Of a stretch of 44,652 nucleotides of DNA, positions 16,254-29,803 are shown one piece after another. A program made the position numbers and the translations under genes. This DNA comes from Gemmatimonadetes bacterium 13_1_20CM_4_69_16 (lineage in GTDB: Bacteria; Gemmatimonadota; Gemmatimonadetes; Gemmatimonadales; GWC2-71-9), in NCBI GenBank assembly GCA_001919865.1, contig MNIR01000012.1:1-44652 (forward strand), written 5' to 3'. Position 1 is the first letter of the stretch. Each line of letters opens with the position of its first letter. Below the pieces are notes generated by a model that made no database searches, had not been told where the DNA came from, and saw nothing but the letters and a program-made list of their open reading frames with translations.

Positions 16254-17602
16254 TCGACGGGCTGTTGGAGCTGGCGCGACATCGGGTGGAGGGGGGAGGA
16301 GGCGCGGACGCGCTCGAGCGTCGCGTGGAGCGCACCTCGATCGCGTTCGAGTGGGGCCGCCTCAAAGCGGCCGGCGTGACCCAAGAGGGCGGGGTGAATC
16401 TGCGCGTGCTGCACCGCGGCCGCGTGGGTATCGCGGGCACGACAAATGTCGGCGTCGGGGATGCAGCGGCGCAGCATGCCGCGCCCCTCCTGGAGCGCGC
16501 GCTCGCCTCGGCCGAGCTCGGGGAAGAAGTCGCGCTGGTCTTTCCAGCCCCGGCCAAGCTCCCCCGGCTGGTAACCCACGTGGCTCGCGCCGCCGACGCG
16601 TCGCTCGAGCGGCTGATCCAGATCGGTCAGGGGCTGCTCGAGCGCCTGGCGCGCGAGGGGTGCCAGGTCAACGTCGCCATCGAGCGCGAGGTGGCCGAAA
16701 CCCGCGTCGCCAACACCGCGGGGGCGCAGGGCACGTACCGCTCGACCGGCGTCGCGCTGAGCGCCGACCTCTGGCGCATTGCCGGGGACGACGTCCTCGC
16801 CATCGGCGACGCGCTCGAGGGGTGCGACCTTCCCGCGGACGACGCCCTCGACGGCGTGGTGCGGTCGATCACCACCAGGCTCGACCACGCCCTGCACATC
16901 GTGGCGCCCCCCGAGGGAGCCCTGCCGGTCGTGTTCACCCCTACGGGCCTCTCGGCCGTGCTGCTGCCGGTCACGCAGGGGCTGTCAGGCAAAGCCGTGG
17001 TGCAAGGCATCTCGCCGCTCGGGAACCGGGTCGGCGAGCAGGTCTTCCACGCAGGCTTGTCTCTGACCGACGACCCTCTCGCCTCGGGGCGGACCGCGTC
17101 CCGTCCGCTCGATGACGAGTGCGTGCCGTCCCGAGTCACATGCCTCGTGCAAGGTGGCGTGGTGCAACGCTTCGTGTACGATCTGGAAACCGCGGCCCGC
17201 GCCAAGACCGAGAGCACCGGCCACGGACAGCGCGGCATCTTCGGAAAGCCGGTGCCGGCGTACACGAATATCGTCCTTGGGGAAACGGGTAACGTGAAAC
17301 GTGAAGCGTGGAACGGGCTGGGCGGCGGCCTCCTCCGTGACATCACGGACGGCCTCCTCGTCGACGAGCTGATCGGCGTCGGGCAGGGCAACGTGATCGC
17401 GGGAGCGTTCAGCCATCCCGTGGCGCTCGCCTATCGCGTCGAGCGCGGCGAGATCACCGGGCGCGTGAAGGATGCGGCGGTCGCCGGCAACGCGTACGAC
17501 CTGCTCAAGCGGATCGGCGGCTTCGGGAGCGACGCGCGGTGGGCGGGATCACGCTACGCGCCGTCGGTGCTGCTCGAGGGCGTAGCCGTCGCGCGTCGCT
17601 AG
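16250..17602 (+). CDS. tldE: TldE/PmbA subunit
   Basis: 450 residues from GTG 16250. It is homologous to TldD but lacks HExxxH, as expected for the TldE (PmbA) partner that completes the peptide channel. Family blocks: GNRVGEQVFHAGLSLTDDPL, RPLDDECVPSRVTCLVQGG, VVQRFVYDLETAARAKTEST, GHGQR, TNIVLG, GLLVDELIGVGQGNVIAGAFSHPVALAY (split here for length only at GVGQ). An unusual stretch, NVKREAWNG (~347-355), follows TNIVLGETG and is encoded by a short-word repeat that looks like an insertion into a surface loop. It ends 19 bases before the convergent V4R gene. Confidence 0.92.
   Translation: MIDGLLELARHRVEGGGGADALERRVERTSIAFEWGRLKAAGVTQEGGVNLRVLHRGRVGIAGTTNVGVGDAAAQHAAPLLERALASAELGEEVALVFPAPAKLPRLVTHVARAADASLERLIQIGQGLLERLAREGCQVNVAIEREVAETRVANTAGAQGTYRSTGVALSADLWRIAGDDVLAIGDALEGCDLPADDALDGVVRSITTRLDHALHIVAPPEGALPVVFTPTGLSAVLLPVTQGLSGKAVVQGISPLGNRVGEQVFHAGLSLTDDPLASGRTASRPLDDECVPSRVTCLVQGGVVQRFVYDLETAARAKTESTGHGQRGIFGKPVPAYTNIVLGETGNVKREAWNGLGGGLLRDITDGLLVDELIGVGQGNVIAGAFSHPVALAYRVERGEITGRVKDAAVAGNAYDLLKRIGGFGSDARWAGSRYAPSVLLEGVAVARR
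17286..17317. repeat. Short-word repeat inside tldE
   Basis: Consecutive 8-base words GTAACGTG, AAACGTGA and AGCGTGGA are followed by ACGGG. The repeat keeps the reading frame and encodes NVKREAWNG in a loop. Its reverse complement resembles the repeat at 8971. Confidence 0.5.
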
Positions 17603-17619
17603 TCCCTGGCTGAAGCTTT

Positions 17620-17654
17620 GGTTACGCGCCGGCTCCCAGCGCCTCGCCGTAACC
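17620..17654. terminator. Possible bidirectional terminator between tldE and V4R gene
   Basis: GGTTACG (17620-17626) and CGTAACC (17648-17654) form a seven-pair stem around a 21-base GC-rich loop, between and partly within the convergent gene ends. No T-run. Weak evidence. Confidence 0.3.
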
Positions 17655-18185
17655 AGTGCCCTTCGTCATCTCTTCGTACACCGCGTTGAGCGTGTCCGGC
17701 GACGCCGAGAGGAAACGACAACGCGCGTCGTGCTTCGAGCGGCACTCGACTTCCATCACGGCTACCGGCTCACCCGACAGCCGTCCCAAAAAGTCCGACA
17801 GCATCCCCGCCGAGAAGAAGCACATCGGGGTCTCCGCGCTCCCGGGCTCGGCTTCGACCCAGTCCTCACTATCCACGCTGAGCGCCGCGCTGCCGAGCAG
17901 TGCCACCGTGACCGTGCCCCAGCCGTGCGCCTGGAAGAAGGCCGACAGCACGCCGCTCATCTGGCCCGCGTCGAGCTCTTCCGGCCGCGGCACGCCCGTC
18001 TCGAGCGGCAGCCACGCGCAAAACGATTGGTACACGCCTTCCCCCGCCGCGAACCCCGCCTCCTGGAGGATGGCCACCGCGCGATCGGCGGCGTCGCGGA
18101 GCAAACTGTGATGGAGTTGTCGCAGAGCCCCGCGACCGATGGTCAAGCCGTCGGTCGCGGCGGTGGGGTGAGCGGAGGCGCTCAT
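17622..18185 (-). CDS. V4R-domain (4-vinyl reductase-like) protein
   Basis: 187 residues from ATG 18185; the reading frame extends upstream, but that part falls in ligA. The C-terminal half carries the V4R signature: CFFSAGMLSDFLGRLSGEPV (~122-141) and EVECRSKHDARCRFLSAS (~145-162), where Cys and His residues can bind zinc. V4R domains bind small hydrophobic ligands in regulators and in bacteriochlorophyll and methanogenesis-related proteins; here there is no attached output domain. The N-terminal ~100 residues (LRDAADRAVAILQEAGFAAG) resemble the NO-binding-like half of the fold. It starts 13 bases after ligA and probably shares its transcript. Ligand unknown. Confidence 0.8.
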   Translation of the reverse strand: MSASAHPTAATDGLTIGRGALRQLHHSLLRDAADRAVAILQEAGFAAGEGVYQSFCAWLPLETGVPRPEELDAGQMSGVLSAFFQAHGWGTVTVALLGSAALSVDSEDWVEAEPGSAETPMCFFSAGMLSDFLGRLSGEPVAVMEVECRSKHDARCRFLSASPDTLNAVYEEMTKGTGYGEALGAGA

Positions 18186-18198
18186 ATGGGACGCCAAC

Positions 18199-21006
<2,808 letters not shown>

Positions 21007-21024
21007 TCAAGCGTCGCGACGCTG

Positions 21025-21053
21025 TTGCCGCGTCTCGGAGCGCACGGTAGCTT
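21025..21053 (+). promoter_or_regulatory. Leaderless-type promoter of the prolidase gene
   Basis: TTGCCG (21025-21030), a 17-base spacer, TAGCTT (21048-21053), then eight bases (CCGGGCCC) to the ATG at 21062. The -10 box is identical to that at 14312. Confidence 0.55.
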
Positions 21054-21061
21054 CCGGGCCC

Positions 21062-22426
21062 ATGCGATCCGTGGTTGCGTTGCTCCTGCTCGTCACTGGC
21101 GGCGGTGGCGCGGCCGCCGCGGCGGCGCAGGCCCGGACCGCGGCCCCCGCGCCGCTCGGCGCCTGGACGCCGACGCCCGAGCTCCCCGGCATGGGCCGGC
21201 CGGTGGACACCGCGGCCGTCGCCGCCCGACGACGCGCCCTGCTGCAACGCATCGGCCGTGGCATCGCGCTCATCCCCGCCTCACACGAGCGAGACCTGGA
21301 GAAGGAGTACATCCAGGACAACGACTTCCGGCAGAACAACACGTTCTTCTACTTCACCGAGCTCGAGACCCAGGACGCCTGGCTGCTCCTGACCGCGCGC
21401 GGTCCCGATTCCCTCGAGACGGTGCTGTTCCTCCCGCCGCGCAACCCCGGCCAGGAGCGCTGGACCGGCCTACGGCTCGGGCCCGACAGCGTGGCGACGC
21501 GGCTCTCCGGCATCGCCACCGTCCTGCCGGTCGATTCGCTCGAGCGGCGGCTGTTTGCGGCGCGCTTCCGCGTCCGCGGGCCGGTCTATGTGCCGCTCGA
21601 TGTGACCACCCGCGACGAGCGGCGCGTGATCGACCTGGTGTTCAGCGGCCAGGACGTGCGCAATCTGCGCCAGCTCGCCGACTCCCTGCGCGAGGTGAAG
21701 GACGCCGACGAGCTGGCCCGGCTGCGGCGCGCGGTGGACATCAGCGTGGCCGGCCACGTCGCGGCGATGCAGGCCGCGCGCCCGGGCATGTACGAGTACG
21801 AAATCGAAGCCGTGCTCGAGGCGGGCTTCCGCAGGAACGGCGCCGATCGGGTGGGCTATCCCTCGATCGTGGGGAGCGGGCCGAACTCGACCACGCTGCA
21901 TTACGACGTCAACCGCCGCCAGACGCGCGACGGCGATCTCGTGCTGGTGGACGCGGCGGCCGAATGGGGTCAGTACACGGCGGACGTCACGCGGACCTGG
22001 CCGGTGAACGGGAAATTCACGCCGCGCCAGAAGGCCGTCTACGACCTCGTGCTCGCCACTCAGCAAGTCGCGTTCGACTCCGTACGGCCCGGCACGACGA
22101 TGCGCGACCTGAATCGAGTCGCCCAGACCTACATGCGGGAGCATTCGGCGAAGCTGTGCGGCGATCAGACCTGCGACGCCTACTTCATTCACGGGCTCGG
22201 GCACCCGATCGGGATGGACGTGCACGATGTGACGGTGCCCGGGCGGCAGAAGCTCGAGCCGGGGATGGTGATCACGCTCGAGCCGGGGATCTACCTCGTG
22301 GAGGAAGGCCTCGGGGTGCGGATCGAAGACGACGTGCTGGTCACTCCCACGGGCGCCGAGTGGCTGTCCGCCAAGGCACCGCGCACGACGGCGGACATCG
22401 AGCGCCTGATGCGCGGCGGACGCTAG
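21062..22426 (+). CDS. Exported M24 Xaa-Pro aminopeptidase/prolidase
   Basis: 454 residues from ATG 21062, chosen because it directly precedes a signal peptide (MRSVVALLLLVTGGGGAAAA, cleavage near AQA) and lies eight bases after a promoter box. The N-terminal aminopeptidase-P domain (~50-215) includes the DNDFRQNNTFFYFTEL block. The pita-bread catalytic domain has its metal ligands: Asp in VLVDAAAEWGQYTADVTRTW (two Asp), His in FIHGLGHPIGMDVHD, Glu in ITLEPGIYL and Glu in GVRIEDDVLVT. It is predicted to remove N-terminal residues before proline, or cleave Xaa-Pro dipeptides, in the periplasm. It overlaps the stop of the convergent TPR gene in a CTAG. Confidence 0.93.
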   Translation: MRSVVALLLLVTGGGGAAAAAAQARTAAPAPLGAWTPTPELPGMGRPVDTAAVAARRRALLQRIGRGIALIPASHERDLEKEYIQDNDFRQNNTFFYFTELETQDAWLLLTARGPDSLETVLFLPPRNPGQERWTGLRLGPDSVATRLSGIATVLPVDSLERRLFAARFRVRGPVYVPLDVTTRDERRVIDLVFSGQDVRNLRQLADSLREVKDADELARLRRAVDISVAGHVAAMQAARPGMYEYEIEAVLEAGFRRNGADRVGYPSIVGSGPNSTTLHYDVNRRQTRDGDLVLVDAAAEWGQYTADVTRTWPVNGKFTPRQKAVYDLVLATQQVAFDSVRPGTTMRDLNRVAQTYMREHSAKLCGDQTCDAYFIHGLGHPIGMDVHDVTVPGRQKLEPGMVITLEPGIYLVEEGLGVRIEDDVLVTPTGAEWLSAKAPRTTADIERLMRGGR

Positions 22427-23223
22427 GTCTCGTCCTTCTCGCCCTTGATGTCTTCGAGGAGCTGTGCGGCGTTGTGCTGGTACGTGTGGTCGAGCACGTC
22501 GGCAATCGGCAGGGTGGCGAGCGCGCTGAGCTGCTCGCGCGCTTTGGAATACTTGCCGACGTCGACATACACCTCGGCCAGCTCGAGGCGGTGGAAGATG
22601 TTCTGCGGCTTGAGGGCGACGGCGCGCGCCAGGTACTTCTGGGCATCCTCCCAGTTGCCCTTGTCCAGGAAGCCGCCGCCGAACAGCGCCTTGGCGAAGA
22701 ACTTCTGGAACCCGGACAAACGCTTGACCTCGGCATGCCACGCGCCGATCAGGTGATGCGCGCCGTCATGCGTCGAGTCGAGCTCGATCGCCTTCATCCC
22801 CTCGTCGTAGATGATCTTGGCGAACCGCACCCGCTCCTTGCCGCCGCGCGTGCGCGACAGCCGGCCCAGCGCCTGGCCGACCGTGAAATGCCCGTCCGCG
22901 CCAGTGGGGTTCACCCGCACCGCCGCGTCGCCGTAGGCGCGCGCCCCGGTATAGAGGCTGTCCCGCAGGTGCTTGGACGAGTCGTCCTTGCCCTCGATCT
23001 GCTTGGCGATGTCCACCAGCTCGCGGCCCGCTTTCCACAGAGCGTCGTACCTCGTCGAGTCCAGCGCGAGCGCCGCCCGATAGTGCTCGAGCGCCTGCGC
23101 CGGCGCGAGCGCGGCGTGGGCGCTGTCGCCCAGCACGACGTGCTCCGCCGCGGTGGGATGGGTTTGGGCGCGCGCCGGGAGGGGAGCGACGAGCGACACG
23201 AGCAGCAAGGCGGCACCGCGCAT
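22423..23223 (-). CDS. Exported TPR protein
   Basis: 266 residues. The ATG at 23223 (GGAG seven bases before) gives the signal peptide MRGAALLLVSLVAPLPARAQ. The mature protein is a series of TPR helices: AQALEHYRAALALDSTRYDA, LWKAGRELVDIAKQ, AVRVNPTGADGHFTVGQALG, EGMKAIELDSTHDGAHHLIG, AQKYLARAVALKPQNIFHRL, ELAEVYVDVGKYSKAREQLS. The layout resembles the RMD1-like TPR family. It probably acts as a periplasmic protein-interaction scaffold; the partner is unknown. It shares a CTAG stop overlap with the convergent prolidase and diverges from deoA. Confidence 0.82.
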   Translation of the reverse strand: MRGAALLLVSLVAPLPARAQTHPTAAEHVVLGDSAHAALAPAQALEHYRAALALDSTRYDALWKAGRELVDIAKQIEGKDDSSKHLRDSLYTGARAYGDAAVRVNPTGADGHFTVGQALGRLSRTRGGKERVRFAKIIYDEGMKAIELDSTHDGAHHLIGAWHAEVKRLSGFQKFFAKALFGGGFLDKGNWEDAQKYLARAVALKPQNIFHRLELAEVYVDVGKYSKAREQLSALATLPIADVLDHTYQHNAAQLLEDIKGEKDET

Positions 23224-23261
23224 CAAACGCTCCGGCGTTGGGAAGGGGAGGGGGGCCGCTA

Positions 23262-26545
<3,284 letters not shown>

Positions 26546-26863
26546 CTAGCGTGTGAGAAGCCAGCGTATCGTCCTGATCCGTCCGGCGCCGCCCCCGCCG
26601 CCGCCGTTCAGCGCGGCCATGATCTGCGGCGCCATGAGCTGCAACTCGTTCATCCAGGCGCTCGTCGCGACGTGCACGAACAGCGTACCGTCGGGTGTGA
26701 CGCTCTGCGGTTCGGTCACGGCCGCGATTTGCGGGCCGACGAGCTGCGACCACTGCGAGATCACCTGGGCCTGCGCGAGCCGCGTCCCGAACCCCGCCCT
26801 CGCGAGGTAGCTTCGCAGGGCGTCGCCCAGCGATGTCGGTTTCCCCTGTCTGCGCTTAGTCAC
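26546..26863 (-). CDS. dciA: DciA-like (DUF721) helicase-loading protein
   Basis: 105 residues from GTG 26863. The DUF721 pattern is clear: SLGDALRSYLARAGFGTRL, AQAQVISQWSQLVGPQIAAV and the beta segment GTLFVHVATSAWMNELQLMA with the Trp that is conserved in the family. DciA loads the replicative helicase DnaB in bacteria lacking DnaC/DnaI. The tail is a Gly-rich linker (ALNGGGGGGAG) and a basic end. Adjacency to gyrB, with a six-base gap, is common in other bacteria and supports the call. Confidence 0.85.
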   Translation of the reverse strand: MTKRRQGKPTSLGDALRSYLARAGFGTRLAQAQVISQWSQLVGPQIAAVTEPQSVTPDGTLFVHVATSAWMNELQLMAPQIMAALNGGGGGGAGRIRTIRWLLTR

Positions 26864-26916
26864 GCGTCAGCCTTGCCTCCCCCCGCCGGCTCGCCGGCCG
26901 GCCCCGAATACCAGAA

Positions 26917-26942
26917 GCGCCACGGGGGGGGTCCCGTGGCGC
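26917..26942 (-). other. Strong hairpin in the dciA-gyrB leader
   Basis: GCGCCACGGG (26917-26926) pairs perfectly with CCCGTGGCGC (26933-26942) around a six-base G/T loop. It lies between the predicted promoter at 26982-27010 and the dciA start at 26863. It has no T-run in either direction, so it may be an mRNA-stabilising or attenuating element. Confidence 0.5.
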
Positions 26943-26981
26943 AGCGCGGTGAGCCCCGCGCGAGCCCCAGACAACCCCCCA

Positions 26982-27010
26982 AACATACTCAGAAGTCGTT
27001 GTCATGGCAA
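26982..27010 (-). promoter_or_regulatory. Promoter of the dciA-gyrB operon
   Basis: Minus strand: TTGCCA (27010-27005), a 17-base spacer, TATGTT (26987-26982). The predicted transcript has a leader of ~110 bases, unlike the leaderless promoters elsewhere in the window. The -35 box sits in a near-palindrome (GTTGTCATGGCAAC, 26999-27012), possibly an operator. Confidence 0.5.
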
Positions 27011-27031
27011 CACTTACTAAGTCGTTGGGGC

Positions 27032-27424
27032 TCAGGGGCCCACCGTGACGCTCGTGTCCCGCTCGCTCCGGAAACCGGCCACGTCCCGGGCCTCGACTTT
27101 GACTGTCAGCACCGTGCCCATGGCCAGCCCGGTGGGGACGAGGATGCGGAAGGGGCCGTCCAAAACCGTCTCGAACAAGCCGTCCGCGCCGAGCAGCGGT
27201 TCTTGGCCCAGCTGCACCCACACCGAGTCTATGCCGTCGGAGTCTTCCGCCCGGACGTGGACGATGAGCGTGTCCGGGGGGGGGCTGGGCCGCGACGTGA
27301 CGGTCGTCTTGCTGAGTGACAGGGCGAGCGTCGGCGGTGCTGGGCGGGGCCGGTCGCTCAGGCACCCGGCCGCGAGGCCCAAGCCGACAGCCGCAAGCGC
27401 CGCGGCGCCGGCCGCGCGCGTCAT
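27032..27424 (-). CDS. Small lipoprotein with an Ig/FN3-like domain
   Basis: 130 residues. The signal MTRAAGAAALAAVGLGLAAGC has a clear lipobox (LAAGC, Cys 21). A Pro-rich linker follows, then one beta-sandwich domain (PDTLIVHVRAEDSDGIDSVW, VLTVKVEARDVAGFRSERDT). It resembles the periplasmic Ig-like modules that recognise or space out surface proteins. Its ATG overlaps the stop of the enoyl-CoA hydratase gene (ATGA), so it is translated from the same message, although no functional link is obvious. Confidence 0.75.
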   Translation of the reverse strand: MTRAAGAAALAAVGLGLAAGCLSDRPRPAPPTLALSLSKTTVTSRPSPPPDTLIVHVRAEDSDGIDSVWVQLGQEPLLGADGLFETVLDGPFRILVPTGLAMGTVLTVKVEARDVAGFRSERDTSVTVGP

Positions 27425-28203
27425 CGTCCCGCGAAGCGGGGTGCGCGTTTTTCCAGGAACGCCGTGAGCCCTTCCTTCATGTCTTGGGTGGCCGCGAGCA
27501 GGCCGAAGTGGTTCGCTTCGAGCAGCAAGCCCTCCTCGAGGGTCATCTCGAGGCCTTGGTCAACCGCTTCCAGCGCGAGCCGGACGGCGAGGGGGCCCAT
27601 CGACAGTATACTCCGCAGCAGCTGTTCCGTTGTCGCGAGCAGCTCGCCCGGCGGCACGACCTTGTTGACGAGGCCGATGCGATGGGCCTCGTGGGCGTCG
27701 ATCAACTCGGCGGTGAGGATGAGGTAGAGCGCGTTCCCTTTTCCGACGATCCGCGGGAGCCGCTGCGTGCCCCCGTAGCCTGGGGCGATGCCCAGCTTCA
27801 CCTCCGGCTGGCCGAAGCGGGCGTGCTCGCTGGCAATGCGGAGGTGGCACGCCATGGCGAGCTCGCAGCCGCCGCCCAGCGCGTAGCCGTTGACGGCCGC
27901 GACGACGGGCTTGCCGCAGGTTTCGAAGCGCCGCAGCATCGCCTGGCCGCGCAGCGCGCGGGCCTTGCCGTCGAACGGCCCCTGCTTCGCGAGGTCGCCG
28001 ATGTCGGCGCCCGCGACGAACGCCTTCGTCCCGGCGCCGGTGAGGATTGCGCCCTTGATCGCGCCCTCGGTCGCCACCCGGTCGGCGGCGTGGGCCAGCT
28101 CATCTACTACCTGATCGTTCAGCGCGTTGAGCTTGTCGGGCCGGTTGATGGTGATGAACGCGATGGCGTCTTTGATCTCGAAGAGGAGCGTTTGGTATCC
28201 CAT
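27421..28203 (-). CDS. Enoyl-CoA hydratase/isomerase (crotonase family)
   Basis: 260 residues from ATG 28203. Crotonase features: oxyanion-hole segment FVAGADIGDLAKQG (~63-76), AVNGYALGGGCELAMACHLR (~101-120) with the first catalytic Glu, and FGQPEVKLGIAPGYGGTQRL (~129-148) with the second Glu. It hydrates 2-trans-enoyl-CoA in fatty-acid or amino-acid breakdown in the cytoplasm. An upstream frame extension lies in repeat DNA and should be ignored. A TAGGAT box seven bases before the ATG predicts a leaderless mRNA. The lipoprotein gene follows with ATGA overlap. Confidence 0.94.
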   Translation of the reverse strand: MGYQTLLFEIKDAIAFITINRPDKLNALNDQVVDELAHAADRVATEGAIKGAILTGAGTKAFVAGADIGDLAKQGPFDGKARALRGQAMLRRFETCGKPVVAAVNGYALGGGCELAMACHLRIASEHARFGQPEVKLGIAPGYGGTQRLPRIVGKGNALYLILTAELIDAHEAHRIGLVNKVVPPGELLATTEQLLRSILSMGPLAVRLALEAVDQGLEMTLEEGLLLEANHFGLLAATQDMKEGLTAFLEKRAPRFAGR

Positions 28204-28210
28204 GGCAGGA

Positions 28211-28216
28211 ATCCTA
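28211..28216 (-). promoter_or_regulatory. -10-like box of the enoyl-CoA hydratase gene
   Basis: TAGGAT on the minus strand, seven bases before the ATG at 28203. No convincing -35 box; the position where it should be lies in the left arm of the inverted repeat. Confidence 0.4.
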
Positions 28217-28222
28217 CAGGGA

Positions 28223-28338
28223 GATTGCGGATTGCGGAATGCGGATTGCGGATTGGCAGGGTTGGATCCGAAGCGCATTCTTGGGTTCGAGCCTAGCCCA
28301 TCCAATCCGCAATCCGCAATCCGCATTCCGCAATTGCG
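28223..28338. repeat. Inverted short-word repeat between echA-like gene and mtnA
   Basis: The left arm (28223-28256) is built of the 7-base word ATTGCGG with one ATGCGG variant. The right arm (28302-28338) is its near-exact inverse complement; the core ATTGCGGAATGCGGATTGCGG matches perfectly over 21 bases. The ~45-base centre is unrelated. As RNA or single-stranded DNA it would form a stem of about 30 pairs. It fills the divergent gap of 158 bases and leaves only the two -10 boxes outside. Confidence 0.85.
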
Positions 28339-28348
28339 GGCCACGCGG

Positions 28349-28354
28349 TAGGTT
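28349..28354 (+). promoter_or_regulatory. -10-like box of mtnA
   Basis: TAGGTT, seven bases (GGCAGCC) before the ATG at 28362; no Shine-Dalgarno and no clear -35 box. Near mirror image of the TAGGAT box of the divergent gene. Confidence 0.4.
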
Positions 28355-28361
28355 GGCAGCC

Positions 28362-29262
28362 ATGCCCGTCCAAGCCATCGCCTGGAGCCCTTCGGGAGCC
28401 GTGCGCATCGTGGACCAGCGCGCGCTGCCCGAGGCGTGCATCGAGCGCGATCTCGAGAGCGTCGAAGCCGTGGCCGATGCCATCCGGACCCTCCAGGTGC
28501 GGGGCGCGCCGCTGATCGGGATCGCGGCGGCGATGGGTCTCGTGGCGGGGACGCGGGAGCTGCGCGTCGCGCCCCGTGACGCGTTCCTCGCCCGGTTGGG
28601 CCGGCTGGTGGAGCTGCTCGCGGCAGCCAGGCCCACGGCGGTGAACCTCCGCTGGGCGCTCGATCGGATGGCGCGGCTGGCGGCGGCGACGCCGGGCGAC
28701 GGCGCCGCGCTGTGGGAACGGCTGCGCGCCGGGGCGACGGCGATTTGGGAGGAGGGCCCCGATCTACTTGGCCCATGAGGCCGGTCGCAAGCTGCACGTC
28801 TTGGTGGATGAGACGCGGCCGGTGCTGCAGGGCGCGCGGCTCACGGCGTGGGAGCTGTCGCAGGCGGGGATCCCCTGCACACTGATCGCCGATGCGGCCG
28901 CTGGCTCGCTCATGCGCTTGGCGCAGGTCGATCTCGTCCTCGTGGGCGCCGACCGGATCGCGGGAAACGGCGACTTTGCGAACAAGATCGGGACGTACTC
29001 CCTCGCGGTGCTGGCGCGCCACCACGGCGTTCCGCTGTACTGCGCCGCGCCCTCGTCGACCATCGATCCGTCGCTCAAGGACGGCGACGGCATCCCCATC
29101 GAGCAGCGCTCGCCCGACGAAGTGAAGACGGTCGCGGGCCGCCGCATCGCCCCGGCGGCCGTCGCCGCGCTGAACCCCGCGTTCGACGTCACGCCGGCGC
29201 GCTACGTCACGGCGTTCGTCACGGATCGCGGGCTGCGCCAGCCTCCGTTCGCCGTGGACTGA
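28362..29262 (+). pseudogene. mtnA: Methylthioribose-1-phosphate isomerase with internal deletion and frameshift
   Basis: The first frame (28362-28778) encodes the N-terminal part of MtnA ([34 protein letters not shown]) to ATAIWEE at ~28754. From ~28756 the next frame continues in perfect register as [20 protein letters not shown] and runs through [20 protein letters not shown] to the normal end at 29262. Intact MtnA has about 40 residues between these points, including the catalytic Cys in its THCNAGALATGG-type motif. That whole segment is missing, with a frame change (missing length congruent to 2 modulo 3). The other catalytic residue, Asp in GADRI, remains. Methionine salvage through this enzyme is therefore predicted to be lost, unless the assembly is wrong here. 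Confidence 0.85.
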
Positions 29263-29330
29263 TGGTTGCCGGACTCGCCCAGAGCGTATGGCAGGCGCGG
29301 CGCGAGTTCCTCGCCGGCAACCGCCGATGA
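29262..29330 (+). CDS. Possible 22-residue coupling peptide
   Basis: The ATG overlaps the mtnA stop (TGATG) and its TGA overlaps the next ATG (ATGA at 29327). The product would be MVAGLAQSVWQARREFLAGN plus two Arg. The double overlap could serve to carry ribosomes from mtnA into the next gene. There is no homology evidence that the peptide itself matters, and chance is possible. Confidence 0.3.
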   Translation: MVAGLAQSVWQARREFLAGNRR

Positions 29331-29797
29331 GACGCCTGCTGATCGGCGTGGTCGGCGGAAGCAGCTGCAGCTCGGAAGAAGCGGAGTGGGCCGCGACGGT
29401 GGGCCGTCTCCTGGCGGAGCACGGCGCCGTGCTGCTGTGCGGCGGGCTGGGCGGGGTGATGGAGGCCGCCGCGCGCGGCGCACAGCAGGCGGGCGGGCTG
29501 ACCGTGGGCATGCTGCCGGGCGCGGATCCGAACGAAGCCAACCCGTATATCGACGTGCCGCTGGCGACCGGGATGGGGGAGATGCGCAACGCGCTCATCG
29601 TGCGCGCCGCCCAAGCCGTCATCGCCATCGGGGGTGGGTGGGGAACGCTGTCGGAGATCGCGCTGGCGCAGCGCATCCAGACGCCCGTGGTCGGGTTGCA
29701 CGATGCCTTCACGTCGACTATCGAGATCCCCCGGGTCCCCACGCCGCAAGCTGCGGTTGACTGGGCGGTGGAGCAGGCGGGGCGCCGCGAGGTATAA
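29327..29797 (+). CDS. TIGR00725-like SLOG/Rossmann-fold protein
   Basis: 156 residues. The pattern IGVVGGSSCSSEE (~6-18), VLLCGGLGGVMEAAARGAQQ (~35-54), GLTVGMLPGADPNEANPYID and VIAIGGGWGTLSEIALAQRI (~101-120) is that of the TIGR00725 branch of the lysine-decarboxylase-like/SLOG superfamily. GGxGT and PGxxxxx motifs in relatives bind nucleotides or cleave cytokinin-type nucleotides; the reaction here is unknown. It lies between mtnA and the ccm genes, and its stop codon is inside the TATAAT upstream of ccmE. Confidence 0.85.
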   Translation: MRRLLIGVVGGSSCSSEEAEWAATVGRLLAEHGAVLLCGGLGGVMEAAARGAQQAGGLTVGMLPGADPNEANPYIDVPLATGMGEMRNALIVRAAQAVIAIGGGWGTLSEIALAQRIQTPVVGLHDAFTSTIEIPRVPTPQAAVDWAVEQAGRREV

Positions 29798-29798
29798 T
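29793..29798 (+). promoter_or_regulatory. TATAAT box just before ccmE
   Basis: A consensus -10 hexamer overlapping the stop codon of the upstream gene, five bases before the ATG at 29804. In this GC-rich sequence a perfect TATAAT is striking, but no -35 box lies at 16-18 bases. Confidence 0.35.
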
Positions 29799-29803
29799 TG
29801 AGC

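Noticed and set aside
28223-28338. CRISPR-like repeat
   Set aside because: The units are 7 bases, contiguous and inverted between arms; there are no regular spacers and no cas genes.
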